Positions 27,001 through 34,028 of a stretch of DNA of 64,000 nucleotides are shown one piece after another. Location of the stretch: contig JBKGVF010000010.1 of assembly GCA_046462535.1 (NCBI GenBank), forward strand, positions 1 to 64,000, given 5' to 3'. This DNA comes from JAAZCI01 sp046462535. Lineage in GTDB: Bacteria; Pseudomonadota; Gammaproteobacteria; Cardiobacteriales; Wohlfahrtiimonadaceae. Both the position numbers and the translations under genes were made by a program. How positions within the stretch are numbered: the stretch's first letter is position 1; every line of letters starts with the position of its first letter. The notes beneath the pieces are model-generated. The model searched no databases. It saw only the letters and a list, made by a program, of their open reading frames with translations, and was not told the origin of the DNA.

Positions 27001-28125
27001 CACCATTTTGATGAAGCAAAATTAGATAAACATCTCTTGATGAATTTGCGAGTGATCGATTCTGGGGGGAAAACATTAGCAGAGGGGCGAGATCTACAAC
27101 AGTTACAGCGACAATTTAAAGGGCGTGCTGAGAATGCATTCCAGGCGTTAGCCAACTTAAAAGAGGTGATAAAACCCACTAAAAAGCAGAACTTAAGTCA
27201 GAAGAAGAGGAGTGATTCTGCTTCTAAGGGAGCACCACCAATACCTATTGAAAAACCTTTAGATCCCAATAGTTGGGCGATACCTGAGCAATTAACCTTT
27301 ACTCGAAATGGTATTACTCTTGAAGGGTATCCTGCCCTTCTTTTAGAGGAAGGGGAACTCTACCAGCGGCTCTATGACCGTAAAGCAACAGCAAGAGAGA
27401 GACATTTACAGACATTAGTGGCGTTGAGTCTTCAGGCATTAAATGAGCAGGTGAAGTATCTTAGACGACAATGGCCAAATTTTGGAAAGTTGGCGCTTCT
27501 CTTTAAACAGGTTGGGAGCGAAGAAGCATTGAAAGAGGATCTGATGCGGGCGGTAATTGGGGATCACTTTGACCTTGAGAAGCTACCCCGGACGAGTGAA
27601 CAGCTGAAGCATTTAGTGGAAGAATTGCGCCGAAATATTGTAGCAAATGCTACGGAGCTCAGTCGGTTGATTGTGGAGATCTTTGCTCTCTATAAAGAGG
27701 TGCGAGAAACATTAAATAAGCTTCATCCAATGAATCGTGCCTTAATCGAACCTCTGATTACAGAGCACTATAATCGGTTAATCTATCTTAATTTTATTAG
27801 CAATACACCAAAGGAGTGGCGTCAACACCTCCCACGTTACTTTGAGGCAATGGCAATTCGGGTAGAGCGTTTCCCTCAAAATATTAAGCGGGATCGGGAG
27901 CATCATGAGTTAATTTCACGCCATCTTAAACAATGGAAGGAGGCTGATCGCTTCTATCGAGAGCGTGAAGAGTATGAGCCTCAAGTACTCTATTATCGCT
28001 GGTTAATTGAGGAGCTAGCAGTCTCCCTCTTTGCTCAACCGATGAAGACAGCAGAGAGTGTGTCACCTAAACGGCTGAAAAGATTGTGGGCTGAGATCGA
28101 TTTAGAGATAAAAAATAGTCGATAA
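24097..28125 (+). CDS. hrpA: ATP-dependent RNA helicase HrpA (DEAH box)
   Basis: A 1342-residue DEAH/RHA-type RNA helicase; in E. coli HrpA rescues stalled ribosomes and processes mRNAs. Walker A is GETGSGKTT (Lys106), and the DEAH box is at residues 197-200 (IIIDEAHERS). SATIDTERF (motif III), the VAETSLTV and QRAGRCGR motifs, the HA2/OB regions and a long C-terminal HrpA-specific domain follow. Family similarity starts at MNIEQELKALEALL, so I use the ATG at 24097, although its Shine-Dalgarno is poor. An in-frame ATG at 23995 with a strong but hairpin-bound AGGAGGT would add 34 residues unlike the family. Confidence 0.93.
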   Translation: MNIEQELKALEALLPNTRTKDRYFLERDFKRLQGEDRRKGVTHDALRKLKERIVRSASEVAERLASIPKELNYDTSLPVVEERERLLQLIKNHQVVIVCGETGSGKTTQLGKICMELGLGARGVIGHTQPRRIAARSVAARIAEELKSPLGGLVGYKMRFNDRTDERGILKLMTDGILLTELARDRYLNQYEVIIIDEAHERSLNIDFLLGILKKILPRRPDLKLIITSATIDTERFSNYFGGEKIAPIIEVSGRTYPVEIRYRPLAVDDEEQGERDAISQGIIDALYELKREGPGDTLIFLSGEREIREVSDLLREHFRDQYEILPLFSRLSQQEQNRIFSKSRGNRIVLSTNVAETSLTVPGIKYVIDPGFARVSRYSARSRMQSLLVEPIAQAAANQRAGRCGRVSEGIAIRLYSEEDFLTRDEFLDPEILRTHLASVILQMGYLRLGHPERFPFIEPPESQQIREGFRTLRELRAVRHNGSLTQLGRKLARLPIDPRFGAMLLAGVERGVTHELLVLVAILSIQDPRERPLEKQQQADQAHSHFKNERSDYISYLNLWGWYQTVAKESSQRELRQLCRRYFLNFMRMREWYELYQQLLKIIKEAKLPLNPFPKSNREGSADRVVFPKFKEDQIHQAIVTGLLDQIGMLGEEYLYSGSNNRKFRIFPGSSLFKKPPKWIMALEIVETSQVYARTCAAINPQWLEEIASHLIRKSYTEPHWSKNQGQAAAYETLSLFGLTIVSRRLVSFGKVEPKLSRELMIREGLVGGEINIRASFYRENLKTIEGVQLMEEKTRRRDILIEEWKLFEWYDARIPHDCYSVATLEHWAKKRENNHSLIFTEEEILARDENLNLEDFPEQITLNNLTLNALYLFDPSDERDGMTLLVPLAALNLLEKNRLDWLVQGLIEEKITEIIRTLPRSLRRNFVPLPDVVEELLSELTFGEGNLYYQISTFLTRRSGITIEPHHFDEAKLDKHLLMNLRVIDSGGKTLAEGRDLQQLQRQFKGRAENAFQALANLKEVIKPTKKQNLSQKKRSDSASKGAPPIPIEKPLDPNSWAIPEQLTFTRNGITLEGYPALLLEEGELYQRLYDRKATARERHLQTLVALSLQALNEQVKYLRRQWPNFGKLALLFKQVGSEEALKEDLMRAVIGDHFDLEKLPRTSEQLKHLVEELRRNIVANATELSRLIVEIFALYKEVRETLNKLHPMNRALIEPLITEHYNRLIYLNFISNTPKEWRQHLPRYFEAMAIRVERFPQNIKRDREHHELISRHLKQWKEADRFYREREEYEPQVLYYRWLIEELAVSLFAQPMKTAESVSPKRLKRLWAEIDLEIKNSR

Positions 28126-28228
28126 TATATTGTAGAGGGGTAGCAATATTGAGATGAACTGAGCAGCTATCACCGGCTACTTAACGCTTAATGCTTAAAT
28201 TTGATACTTAAAGAGAGTCGTTTTACTC

Positions 28229-28256
28229 TTGCCTTTAAGTGGAAAGAGCGTATAAT
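28229..28256 (+). promoter_or_regulatory. Sigma-70 promoter of the DEAD-box helicase gene
   Basis: TTGCCT (28229-28234), a 16-base spacer, then a perfect TATAAT (28251-28256). This would give a leader of about 200 bases before the helicase ATG. Confidence 0.7.
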
Positions 28257-28467
28257 CGGCACCTCTTCATCGCCCTGTAAGTATATAGTCCATTCCTAGA
28301 GTTCATAGTATCAATCTAGTTGAGCGATTATAGCGTAAGTGTCTTGACACTTAATCTGTTCCGGTCGATGTTTTCTCTATCGCTGGAATGTTCAAGACAT
28401 TCTCATCTATTTAATTAATATCTTAAGGAAACCTTAGATAATCGTTTAAGGTGCATAGACTATTTAT
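28257..28467 (+). promoter_or_regulatory. Long structured 5' leader of the DEAD-box helicase
   Basis: No open frame is seen. The leader holds three adjacent dyads: AAGTGTC-TT-GACACTT (28337-28352), TTCCGGTCGAT with ATCGCTGGAA (28359-28369/28379-28388), and AATGT-TCAAG-ACATT (28387-28401). The start codon has only a distant AAGGTG (28448). Long structured leaders are common on cold-induced helicase and csp mRNAs; that role is inferred. Confidence 0.5.
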
Positions 28468-29853
28468 ATGAAATTTACAGAATTTAATTTATCAAATCCC
28501 CTTTTAGACGCATTACAGAAGATGGGGTTTGATCAAGCCACTACTGTTCAAAAAGAGGTCTATCCTCTCGCTGTTCAGGGGCAAGACGTGATGGTGAGTA
28601 GCCAAACCGGTAGTGGCAAAACGGTTGGATTTCTTCTTCCTATCTATCAGCAAATATTAACAAATAATCAGATCAATCATCCACCTAAGAGAGCTAAAGG
28701 GCGAAACCGTAGGGGGAGAAGTGATGTTGCAAAACCTCGTGCGTTGATTATCTGCCCTACCCGTGAATTAGCAGCCCAGGTGGCGCGTGAAGCGATCTCG
28801 TTGAAGGGGGAGATTCGAGGTTTCCGAGTCGCTACAGTCGTTGGTGGCATGCCTTATGGGCGACAACTACGAGAGTTGGAGAATGTTACTATCTTAGTCG
28901 CAACCCCCGGGCGATTACTCGATCTATATAATCGTGGTGCTGTTAGCTTTGACGAGGTGAAATACTTCGTGGCAGATGAAGCAGATCGTATGTTAGATAT
29001 GGGATTTTCAGAGGATCTTAAACGACTCCATAAAAATGCAACTTCATTAGAGCAGACCCTTATGTTCTCTGCGACATTCCCACGTAATGTAATGGGACTT
29101 GCTGAAAGCATGATGGAGGATCCAGCGCGGGTAGAGCTCTCGATTGAAGAGAGTATTAATGAGAAGATTGTACAGCATCTGAATTGGAGTGATGGACGAG
29201 AGCATCAGAAGAAGTTGCTTCTACATTGGTTAGAGTCAGCAGAATTAGATCAAGCTGTCGTTTTTACCTCAACACAGCGTGAGAGTGAAGAGATTGCAAC
29301 AGAGTTGAAAGAGTTAGGTGCTTCAGCAAACTTTCTTCATGGTGGCTTACAGCAGAATGTCCGTAATCGTCGACTAGATGATCTGCGTCGCGGTCGGACC
29401 CAAATTCTAGTTGCGACTGATGTTGCAGCTCGGGGAATTGATGTTGCATCCATTAGCCATGTAATCAATTATGGCCTACCCCGTAAGCCAGAAGATTATG
29501 TACATCGAATTGGACGAACAGGAAGAGCAGGGCGCTCAGGAACGGCGATCACTCTTTTACATCATAAAGATGGTGCTCTTTTAGATGCTGTGACCCGCTA
29601 TATTAAAATGCCACTTGAGGCGACTACTATTGAGGGGCTTGAGCCACGGAAAAAAGTTGAGCGTTCAGGTCGAGGAAAAAAGCGTGCGCGCAATAATCGT
29701 CGCAATAATAGTGGGGGTCCTGGTAGTAGACGCGCCCGCAGCACTCGTCGTGGTAATGAGTCGAATAGTAATCGGAATAATGGGGCACGTAGAAGTGCTC
29801 CATCGAAGCAGAGCAGTGGACGTAATCGTCGTCGACAGCAAGCACATGCCTAA
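28468..29853 (+). CDS. DEAD-box ATP-dependent RNA helicase, RhlE-like
   Basis: 461 residues. The Q motif (MGFDQATTVQKEVYP), Walker A (SSQTGSGKT), PTRELAAQ, DEAD (from Asp170, VADEADRMLDMGF), SAT (MFSATFP) and the C-terminal helicase motifs (ATDVAARGIDV, HRIGRTGRAGR) are all present. The last 80 residues are a basic Arg/Asn/Ser-rich tail (GRGKKRARNNRRNN), likely a disordered RNA-binding region. Such helicases act in ribosome assembly and cold adaptation; I cannot separate RhlE from related subfamilies with certainty. It has its own promoter, long leader and strong terminator. Confidence 0.9.
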   Translation: MKFTEFNLSNPLLDALQKMGFDQATTVQKEVYPLAVQGQDVMVSSQTGSGKTVGFLLPIYQQILTNNQINHPPKRAKGRNRRGRSDVAKPRALIICPTRELAAQVAREAISLKGEIRGFRVATVVGGMPYGRQLRELENVTILVATPGRLLDLYNRGAVSFDEVKYFVADEADRMLDMGFSEDLKRLHKNATSLEQTLMFSATFPRNVMGLAESMMEDPARVELSIEESINEKIVQHLNWSDGREHQKKLLLHWLESAELDQAVVFTSTQRESEEIATELKELGASANFLHGGLQQNVRNRRLDDLRRGRTQILVATDVAARGIDVASISHVINYGLPRKPEDYVHRIGRTGRAGRSGTAITLLHHKDGALLDAVTRYIKMPLEATTIEGLEPRKKVERSGRGKKRARNNRRNNSGGPGSRRARSTRRGNESNSNRNNGARRSAPSKQSSGRNRRRQQAHA

Positions 29854-29904
29854 TCTTAATCTACAAGCAGTAGATTGAGAGTATAAGTGGGCATAGAAAG
29901 ATGT

Positions 29905-29940
29905 AAAAAAGAGGCAGATCAATTTGATCTGCCTCTTTTA
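29905..29940. terminator. Strong terminator after the DEAD-box helicase
   Basis: A 13-bp or longer perfect stem, AAAAGAGGCAGATC with GATCTGCCTCTTTT, over an AATTT loop. Symmetric enough to work in both directions. Confidence 0.92.
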
Positions 29941-30050
29941 CTGAATAAGTAGTAATAAATTGTAATAACATTATTACCGCCCCTACCTTACTAATGATCT
30001 TATCACCGGTCAGGTCGAATCGGTTACACTATTTTATTACGGTGCTAATA

Positions 30051-31073
30051 TTACTCCTCATCTGGATTGTAGTAGTCATCCATAGGGCCATAAGGACCAT
30101 AGCGGTGATCTTCTTCCGTGAAACCCTCTTTATGGGGAGCAGCTGGAGAGTCTAATGGCTTGACTCTGCGATCTGGGAAGTCCGCCTCTAATCCCTCTTT
30201 TACTGGGCGTGGCTGACTATTAATATAAGCAGCAACATCATATGCCTCCTCTAAAGAGAGAGAGCCTGGGCGATCTTGCGGCATACTATGCTTAATATAA
30301 GCAGCTGCCTTCATTAAGCGATACATTCCTGCCCCGGTATTATAGCTATCGTCCCCCCATAATGCTGGGTAGATATAGTATGCTCCTCCATGGGTATCAT
30401 GAACTGGATTAACAAACCCAGAGCCATCCTCTTGGTGACACATGGCGCAGTTTGCGGCATAGATCTCTTTACCCTTCTCTGGATCAGCAGCACGATCGAT
30501 ATAATCGATATCGATTAATCCTTCACCTTTAACGCTAGCACCAACGGGAACACCCTGTGAGAGCCACTGCATATAGGTGACCATTGCACGCATCTCTTTT
30601 GAGTTGATAGGAAGTGGTTTACCATTGAGACTACGCTGCATACACCCATTAATTCTATTCTCTAAGGTATTAATGCCATCTTCACGAGCGCGGTATTGAG
30701 GAAAGCGGCTATAGACACCAACAAATCCTGATTGATACTCTTTTGTTCCACCTAAGGCATGACAGCTTGCACAAGAGAGGTTGTTTCCTGCATAACGCAT
30801 CGACTCATCCTCAGCTTGTGGCCCAATATAGCGGGTTGTCTCATTGATAATCATATTTCCTAAGATCACCATCTCAGAGTAGCGAGAATCTTGAGGCATC
30901 TTATCGGGATTGATATATCCATTTGCTTGCATCGCCTCAGGGATACGCCATTCAACTTCTGGTAGATCAATGCCTGTCTCTTTTTTAGCATCCTCAATAG
31001 GATTAGCAAAGAGCAGGGAGATAGCACCAATCACAGGAAGTGTGATGGCGGTACGTAACAGCTTCTTTCTCAT
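30051..31073 (-). CDS. Diheme cytochrome c, thiosulfate dehydrogenase (TsdA)-like
   Basis: A periplasmic c-type cytochrome of 340 residues: signal peptide about 1-24 (RTAITLPVIGAISLLFANP), then two heme sites, CASCH (Cys101, His105) and CAMCH (Cys209, His213). The segment NRINGCMQRSLNGKPLP (Cys144) matches the region that supplies the unusual Cys axial ligand in TsdA, and the C-terminus (PHKEGFTEEDHRYGPYGP) resembles the TsdA tail. TsdA joins two thiosulfates to tetrathionate, or runs in reverse. No partner cytochrome (TsdB) is beside it. The heme count is certain; the substrate is inferred. Confidence 0.78.
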   Translation of the reverse strand: MRKKLLRTAITLPVIGAISLLFANPIEDAKKETGIDLPEVEWRIPEAMQANGYINPDKMPQDSRYSEMVILGNMIINETTRYIGPQAEDESMRYAGNNLSCASCHALGGTKEYQSGFVGVYSRFPQYRAREDGINTLENRINGCMQRSLNGKPLPINSKEMRAMVTYMQWLSQGVPVGASVKGEGLIDIDYIDRAADPEKGKEIYAANCAMCHQEDGSGFVNPVHDTHGGAYYIYPALWGDDSYNTGAGMYRLMKAAAYIKHSMPQDRPGSLSLEEAYDVAAYINSQPRPVKEGLEADFPDRRVKPLDSPAAPHKEGFTEEDHRYGPYGPMDDYYNPDEE

Positions 31074-31424
31074 AATTTCCTCCTAGAAACTTACTCTATT
31101 CACTTACTTATTAAAGATTACTCGCAAGATTATATATTTAACTAAATCCACACCTGATTACCTTATTATTAATAACTATATCCAATACCGCCTTAGTCGC
31201 ATCATATTGGGATATGTGCGTACAGATTGGTAGGTATCTGAAGTAATGTTTGGATAAATAGGTGCTTCTTTTTCTGCCTCTATTTAAGGGCATGGTGCTT
31301 ATTCATCTTTAATATCAATCAAAGGGCTACGATTCAGCAGCTCAATAGCCCCTTGGTTAGCTCGATCTTAACATAAAGTTGCTTTTATTATAAATTATGA
31401 TGAGATTATGGGCGAATTGAATGA
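31074..31424. other. Intergenic region upstream of the cytochrome gene
   Basis: No gene seen. It holds the cytochrome ribosome-binding site (AGGAGG, minus strand, next to 31080), a weak FNR-like dyad TTAAT-ATCA-ATCAA at 31309-31322, and a hairpin with arms AAAGGGCTA and TAGCCCCTT around 31320-31354 (one mismatch) that could terminate the HAD gene on the minus strand. Confidence 0.4.
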
Positions 31425-32042
31425 TTACTGGGGGTAGAGGGATTTAAGGCACTTATAGAGCTGGGATAGATCTTTAAAGTAATAGTCGGCTCGATCAGGC
31501 CATAGATTTTCATCTCGATTGACTAACATTGTATAGGTTTCTGCATTGCGTCCGGCATCAAGATCAAAGGTATAATCACCTACCATAATGGAATCGCTAG
31601 GGGAGGCTTGCCAATATTGAAGAATCTGGTTAATTCCATCTGGACTTGGTTTTGCTTCAGCCTCATTGCGCCCTAAGATTAAGTTGGGATCGAAAAGATC
31701 TCCCATGCCAATACTCTTTAAGGTAATTAAGGCTAAATCTCGATGATTACGAGTTAATAGCGCAAGCTTTTTTCCGTGATTACTTAATGCCTTTAAGAGA
31801 GAGAGAGCATTAGGAGCTGCTTTAGCACTCTTTGCAATCTTTTCACCATATTGATACATCCACTCCCGCTTCTCATCAGCCTGCTCTTTAGGTAGCCCAG
31901 CTAAAAACTTTAAAATATCCTTCTCGCCAGGAGGTAAGCCGATCACCTTTCTCATATAGGCAAAATCATGTTCAGGAATGGTTAATGTGCCATCCATATC
32001 AAAGATCCAGTAGCGAATACTCGTTAATCGTTCTAAATTCAT
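31425..32042 (-). CDS. HAD superfamily hydrolase, subfamily IA
   Basis: A 205-residue cytoplasmic phosphatase-type protein. All four HAD motifs are visible: DMDGTLT (Asp15, Asp17), LLTRN, KPSPDG with its Lys, and VGDYTFDLDAG. The helical cap between motifs I and II puts it in subfamily IA with phosphoglycolate phosphatase and beta-phosphoglucomutase relatives. The substrate cannot be assigned. It stands alone on the minus strand. Confidence 0.85.
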   Translation of the reverse strand: MNLERLTSIRYWIFDMDGTLTIPEHDFAYMRKVIGLPPGEKDILKFLAGLPKEQADEKREWMYQYGEKIAKSAKAAPNALSLLKALSNHGKKLALLTRNHRDLALITLKSIGMGDLFDPNLILGRNEAEAKPSPDGINQILQYWQASPSDSIMVGDYTFDLDAGRNAETYTMLVNRDENLWPDRADYYFKDLSQLYKCLKSLYPQ

Positions 32043-32206
32043 CTGCTTCTCCTCTTCTCCGGTAATACCCTTATAGTCTTGTTAGTGATCAATATAGCTC
32101 AACTTTAAGATATTTCCCTCTTTAGCAGAATGATTTGTAGAGTTATCCCTCATTTGCCTTTAGGTGATTGGACTTTTAAAGGATCTACATTAATATGTTA
32201 ACTCTT

Positions 32207-32220
32207 CTGATCTAGATCAA
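32207..32220. promoter_or_regulatory. FNR-like box upstream of the nitroreductase
   Basis: CTGAT-CTAG-ATCAA matches TTGAT-N4-ATCAA at 9 of 10 fixed positions and lies 52 bases before the ATG at 32272, a position usual for activation. It contains two overlapping Dam sites (GATC). Confidence 0.5.
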
Positions 32221-32271
32221 GATCAGCCGAATAACAACGCTTAACGCACTGAATAAGGAGTCATTGTTGTC

Positions 32272-32865
32272 ATGGAGTTTTTAAAATTGTTAAAGGAACG
32301 CCGCTCAATCTATACATTAGGTCGAGCTGTTAGCCATTCAGAGGAGACAATTAGTGAGCATATCCAATATGCTATACGGGAGACCCCCACAGCTTTCCAT
32401 TCTGAATCGTCGCGGGCGGTAATTCTCTACAATGAGCATCATGATACTCTGTGGGATTTAACATTAGAGGCGTTAAAAGAGGTTGTCCCCAGTGATAAAA
32501 TCGCGGGAACAGAGGAGCGTATCGCTTCATTTAAAGCTGCTTTTGGAACTATTTTGTTTTATGAGGATCGAGAGGCAATTAAAGCGTTGCAAGAGCGTTT
32601 TCCACTCTATGCTGAGAGTTTTCCGAAGTGGGCCCACCAATCAACGGGGATTGCGCAGTTCTCCGCCTGGTTAGCATTAACTGAGCTCAACTTAGGTGCT
32701 TCACTTCAGCACTATAATCCTTTAGTTGATCGTCGAGTTGAGAAGCAGTGGGGGATTCCCAGTGAGTGGAAGCTTTTAGGGCAGATGCCATTTGGTTCAA
32801 TTGAAGCTCCCCCTGCACCAAAGGAGTATCTTGACGACAATTTACGGTTTAAAATCTTTAAATAA
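32272..32865 (+). CDS. Nitroreductase family protein
   Basis: An FMN-dependent oxidoreductase of 197 residues. The N-terminal FLKLLKERRSIYTLGR carries the phosphate-contacting Arg-Arg-Ser of the family, and AFHSESSRAVILY with the late WKLLGQMPFGSIEAPPAPKEY is typical of the short YdgI/Frm2-like branch acting on nitro compounds or fatty-acid-linked substrates. AAGGAG lies 11 bases upstream. The gene is divergent from the HAD hydrolase. The FNR-like box upstream would fit expression at low oxygen. The physiological substrate is unknown. Confidence 0.85.
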   Translation: MEFLKLLKERRSIYTLGRAVSHSEETISEHIQYAIRETPTAFHSESSRAVILYNEHHDTLWDLTLEALKEVVPSDKIAGTEERIASFKAAFGTILFYEDREAIKALQERFPLYAESFPKWAHQSTGIAQFSAWLALTELNLGASLQHYNPLVDRRVEKQWGIPSEWKLLGQMPFGSIEAPPAPKEYLDDNLRFKIFK

Positions 32866-32892
32866 GCTGTCGGCGCTCTCTATTCAATTATA

Positions 32893-32919
32893 GATTGATT
32901 GGATTGATTGGATTGATTG
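32893..32919. repeat. Three tandem copies of a 9-bp repeat
   Basis: GATTGATTG occurs three times without interruption (32893-32901, 32902-32910, 32911-32919) in the short gap after the nitroreductase gene. It is built of smaller GATT units, so slippage is a likely origin. Confidence 0.8.
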
Positions 32920-32940
32920 AATAGGTTAATTTACGATTAT

Positions 32941-32964
32941 AAGAGAGGAGTATACTCCTCTCTT
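32941..32964. terminator. Bidirectional terminator between nitroreductase and rnd
   Basis: A perfect 24-base palindrome: AAGAGAGGAGTA followed by TACTCCTCTCTT, between convergent genes. T-tracts are short on both sides. Confidence 0.7.
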
Positions 32965-32967
32965 CAT

Positions 32968-33852
32968 TTATTTTGGTGGTTCATTGGCCCAAAATTGAGC
33001 AATGGTTTCAGCTATCTCATAGCGGACCTCAGGTGAGAACTTCTCTAGTAGAGGGTGCTCCTCTAATTCTAACTCCTGATTACGTGCAAAAGTACGAGCA
33101 AGTCGAATTAGAAGTTGATCATTTAACATCCAACGGCGTGGAATATTGCGCTTAATCGCCATCACTTCGCGAGTAGCAGCTAACTGCTGTAGTAGACGAC
33201 GTTCTGAGCCACGAAGGCGATTTTTTCCTCTCACCTTTTTCCATACATTATCAAAATCAGGCTCATAGCGGTGTTGCTCTGTCAGAGGAGTAAAGTTTTC
33301 TTTAAGCTGCTCACTTAAATTCTTCTCTTCAATCTGTTTGATTAGCTCTCTGTAGATTTCAAGTAGATAACGAACATCATTATACGCATAGCGAAGTTGC
33401 TGCATCGATAAGGGACGCTGATCCCACTCTGTACGCGCTTGATCCTTCTCGATCTCAATATTCAAGATATGAGCGACAAGATCTTGATAGCTCATCATAT
33501 GATTAACAACTCCTAAGGTCGTTACTGCTATTTGGGTATCAAATAATGGAGTAGGGAAGACCTTTAGAGCATGGAGAAGGGTCTCAAGATCTTGGCTGGC
33601 AGAGTGAAATATCTTAACAATATGGGGGGCAATTAAGAGCTGGCTCAGAGAGGAGAGATCCTCAATTGTTAAGGGGTCGATGCAGACAAGCTGCTCCTCT
33701 GTGGCGATCTGCACAAGACAGAGTTTAGGAAAGTAGGTCTTTACCCGCATAAACTCTGTATCAACAGCGATCGCTTTTTGACTCTTTAATACTTCGGCAA
33801 TCCAGTCATTCAGTTGCTTCTGCTCTTGAATGAAGAGCGTCTCTTTAGTCAT
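32968..33852 (-). CDS. rnd: Ribonuclease D, short form
   Basis: 3'-5' exoribonuclease that trims tRNA precursors. The DEDDy catalytic set is complete: VDTEFMR (Asp, Glu), FHSASQDLETLL (Asp) and YAYNDVRYLLEIY (Tyr, Asp). One HRDC domain follows at about residues 205-285 (LLQQLAATREVMAIKRNIPRRWML). At 294 residues it is about 80 shorter than the E. coli enzyme of 375, which has two HRDC domains; the second appears absent. The reading frame shows no break, so this is a short form, not a damaged gene. AAGGA precedes the ATG. Confidence 0.92.
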   Translation of the reverse strand: MTKETLFIQEQKQLNDWIAEVLKSQKAIAVDTEFMRVKTYFPKLCLVQIATEEQLVCIDPLTIEDLSSLSQLLIAPHIVKIFHSASQDLETLLHALKVFPTPLFDTQIAVTTLGVVNHMMSYQDLVAHILNIEIEKDQARTEWDQRPLSMQQLRYAYNDVRYLLEIYRELIKQIEEKNLSEQLKENFTPLTEQHRYEPDFDNVWKKVRGKNRLRGSERRLLQQLAATREVMAIKRNIPRRWMLNDQLLIRLARTFARNQELELEEHPLLEKFSPEVRYEIAETIAQFWANEPPK

Positions 33853-33979
33853 AAATCCTTACTTTTTCGATTTCAATAGATAGTGGGATTATACGGATTT
33901 AAAATAATATTTGCGATCGATGGGAGGGTAATTTTTAAAGAGGAAGGTTAAGACAGAACGCCATCTGCATTAGGAGGAC

Positions 33980-33988
33980 TGCTATAAT
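33980..33988 (+). promoter_or_regulatory. Extended -10 promoter of rtcB-thiMED
   Basis: TGCTATAAT: a perfect TATAAT with the upstream TGn of extended -10 promoters, 41 bases before the rtcB ATG. No good -35 is seen. There is no TPP riboswitch between it and rtcB. Confidence 0.55.
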
Positions 33989-34028
33989 AGTGGGAAAGAA
34001 TCTGATTTGATAGCGTTATGAGGAGATC

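Noticed and set aside
29627..29922. Two long antisense frames at the 3' end of the DEAD-box helicase gene
   Set aside because: They are by-products of the Arg/Asn-rich coding tail; composition is odd (His/Tyr/Asp-rich) and there are no start signals.
33853..34028. TPP riboswitch before rtcB-thiMED
   Set aside because: Neither the CTGAGA nor the ACCTGATCTGG core is present.
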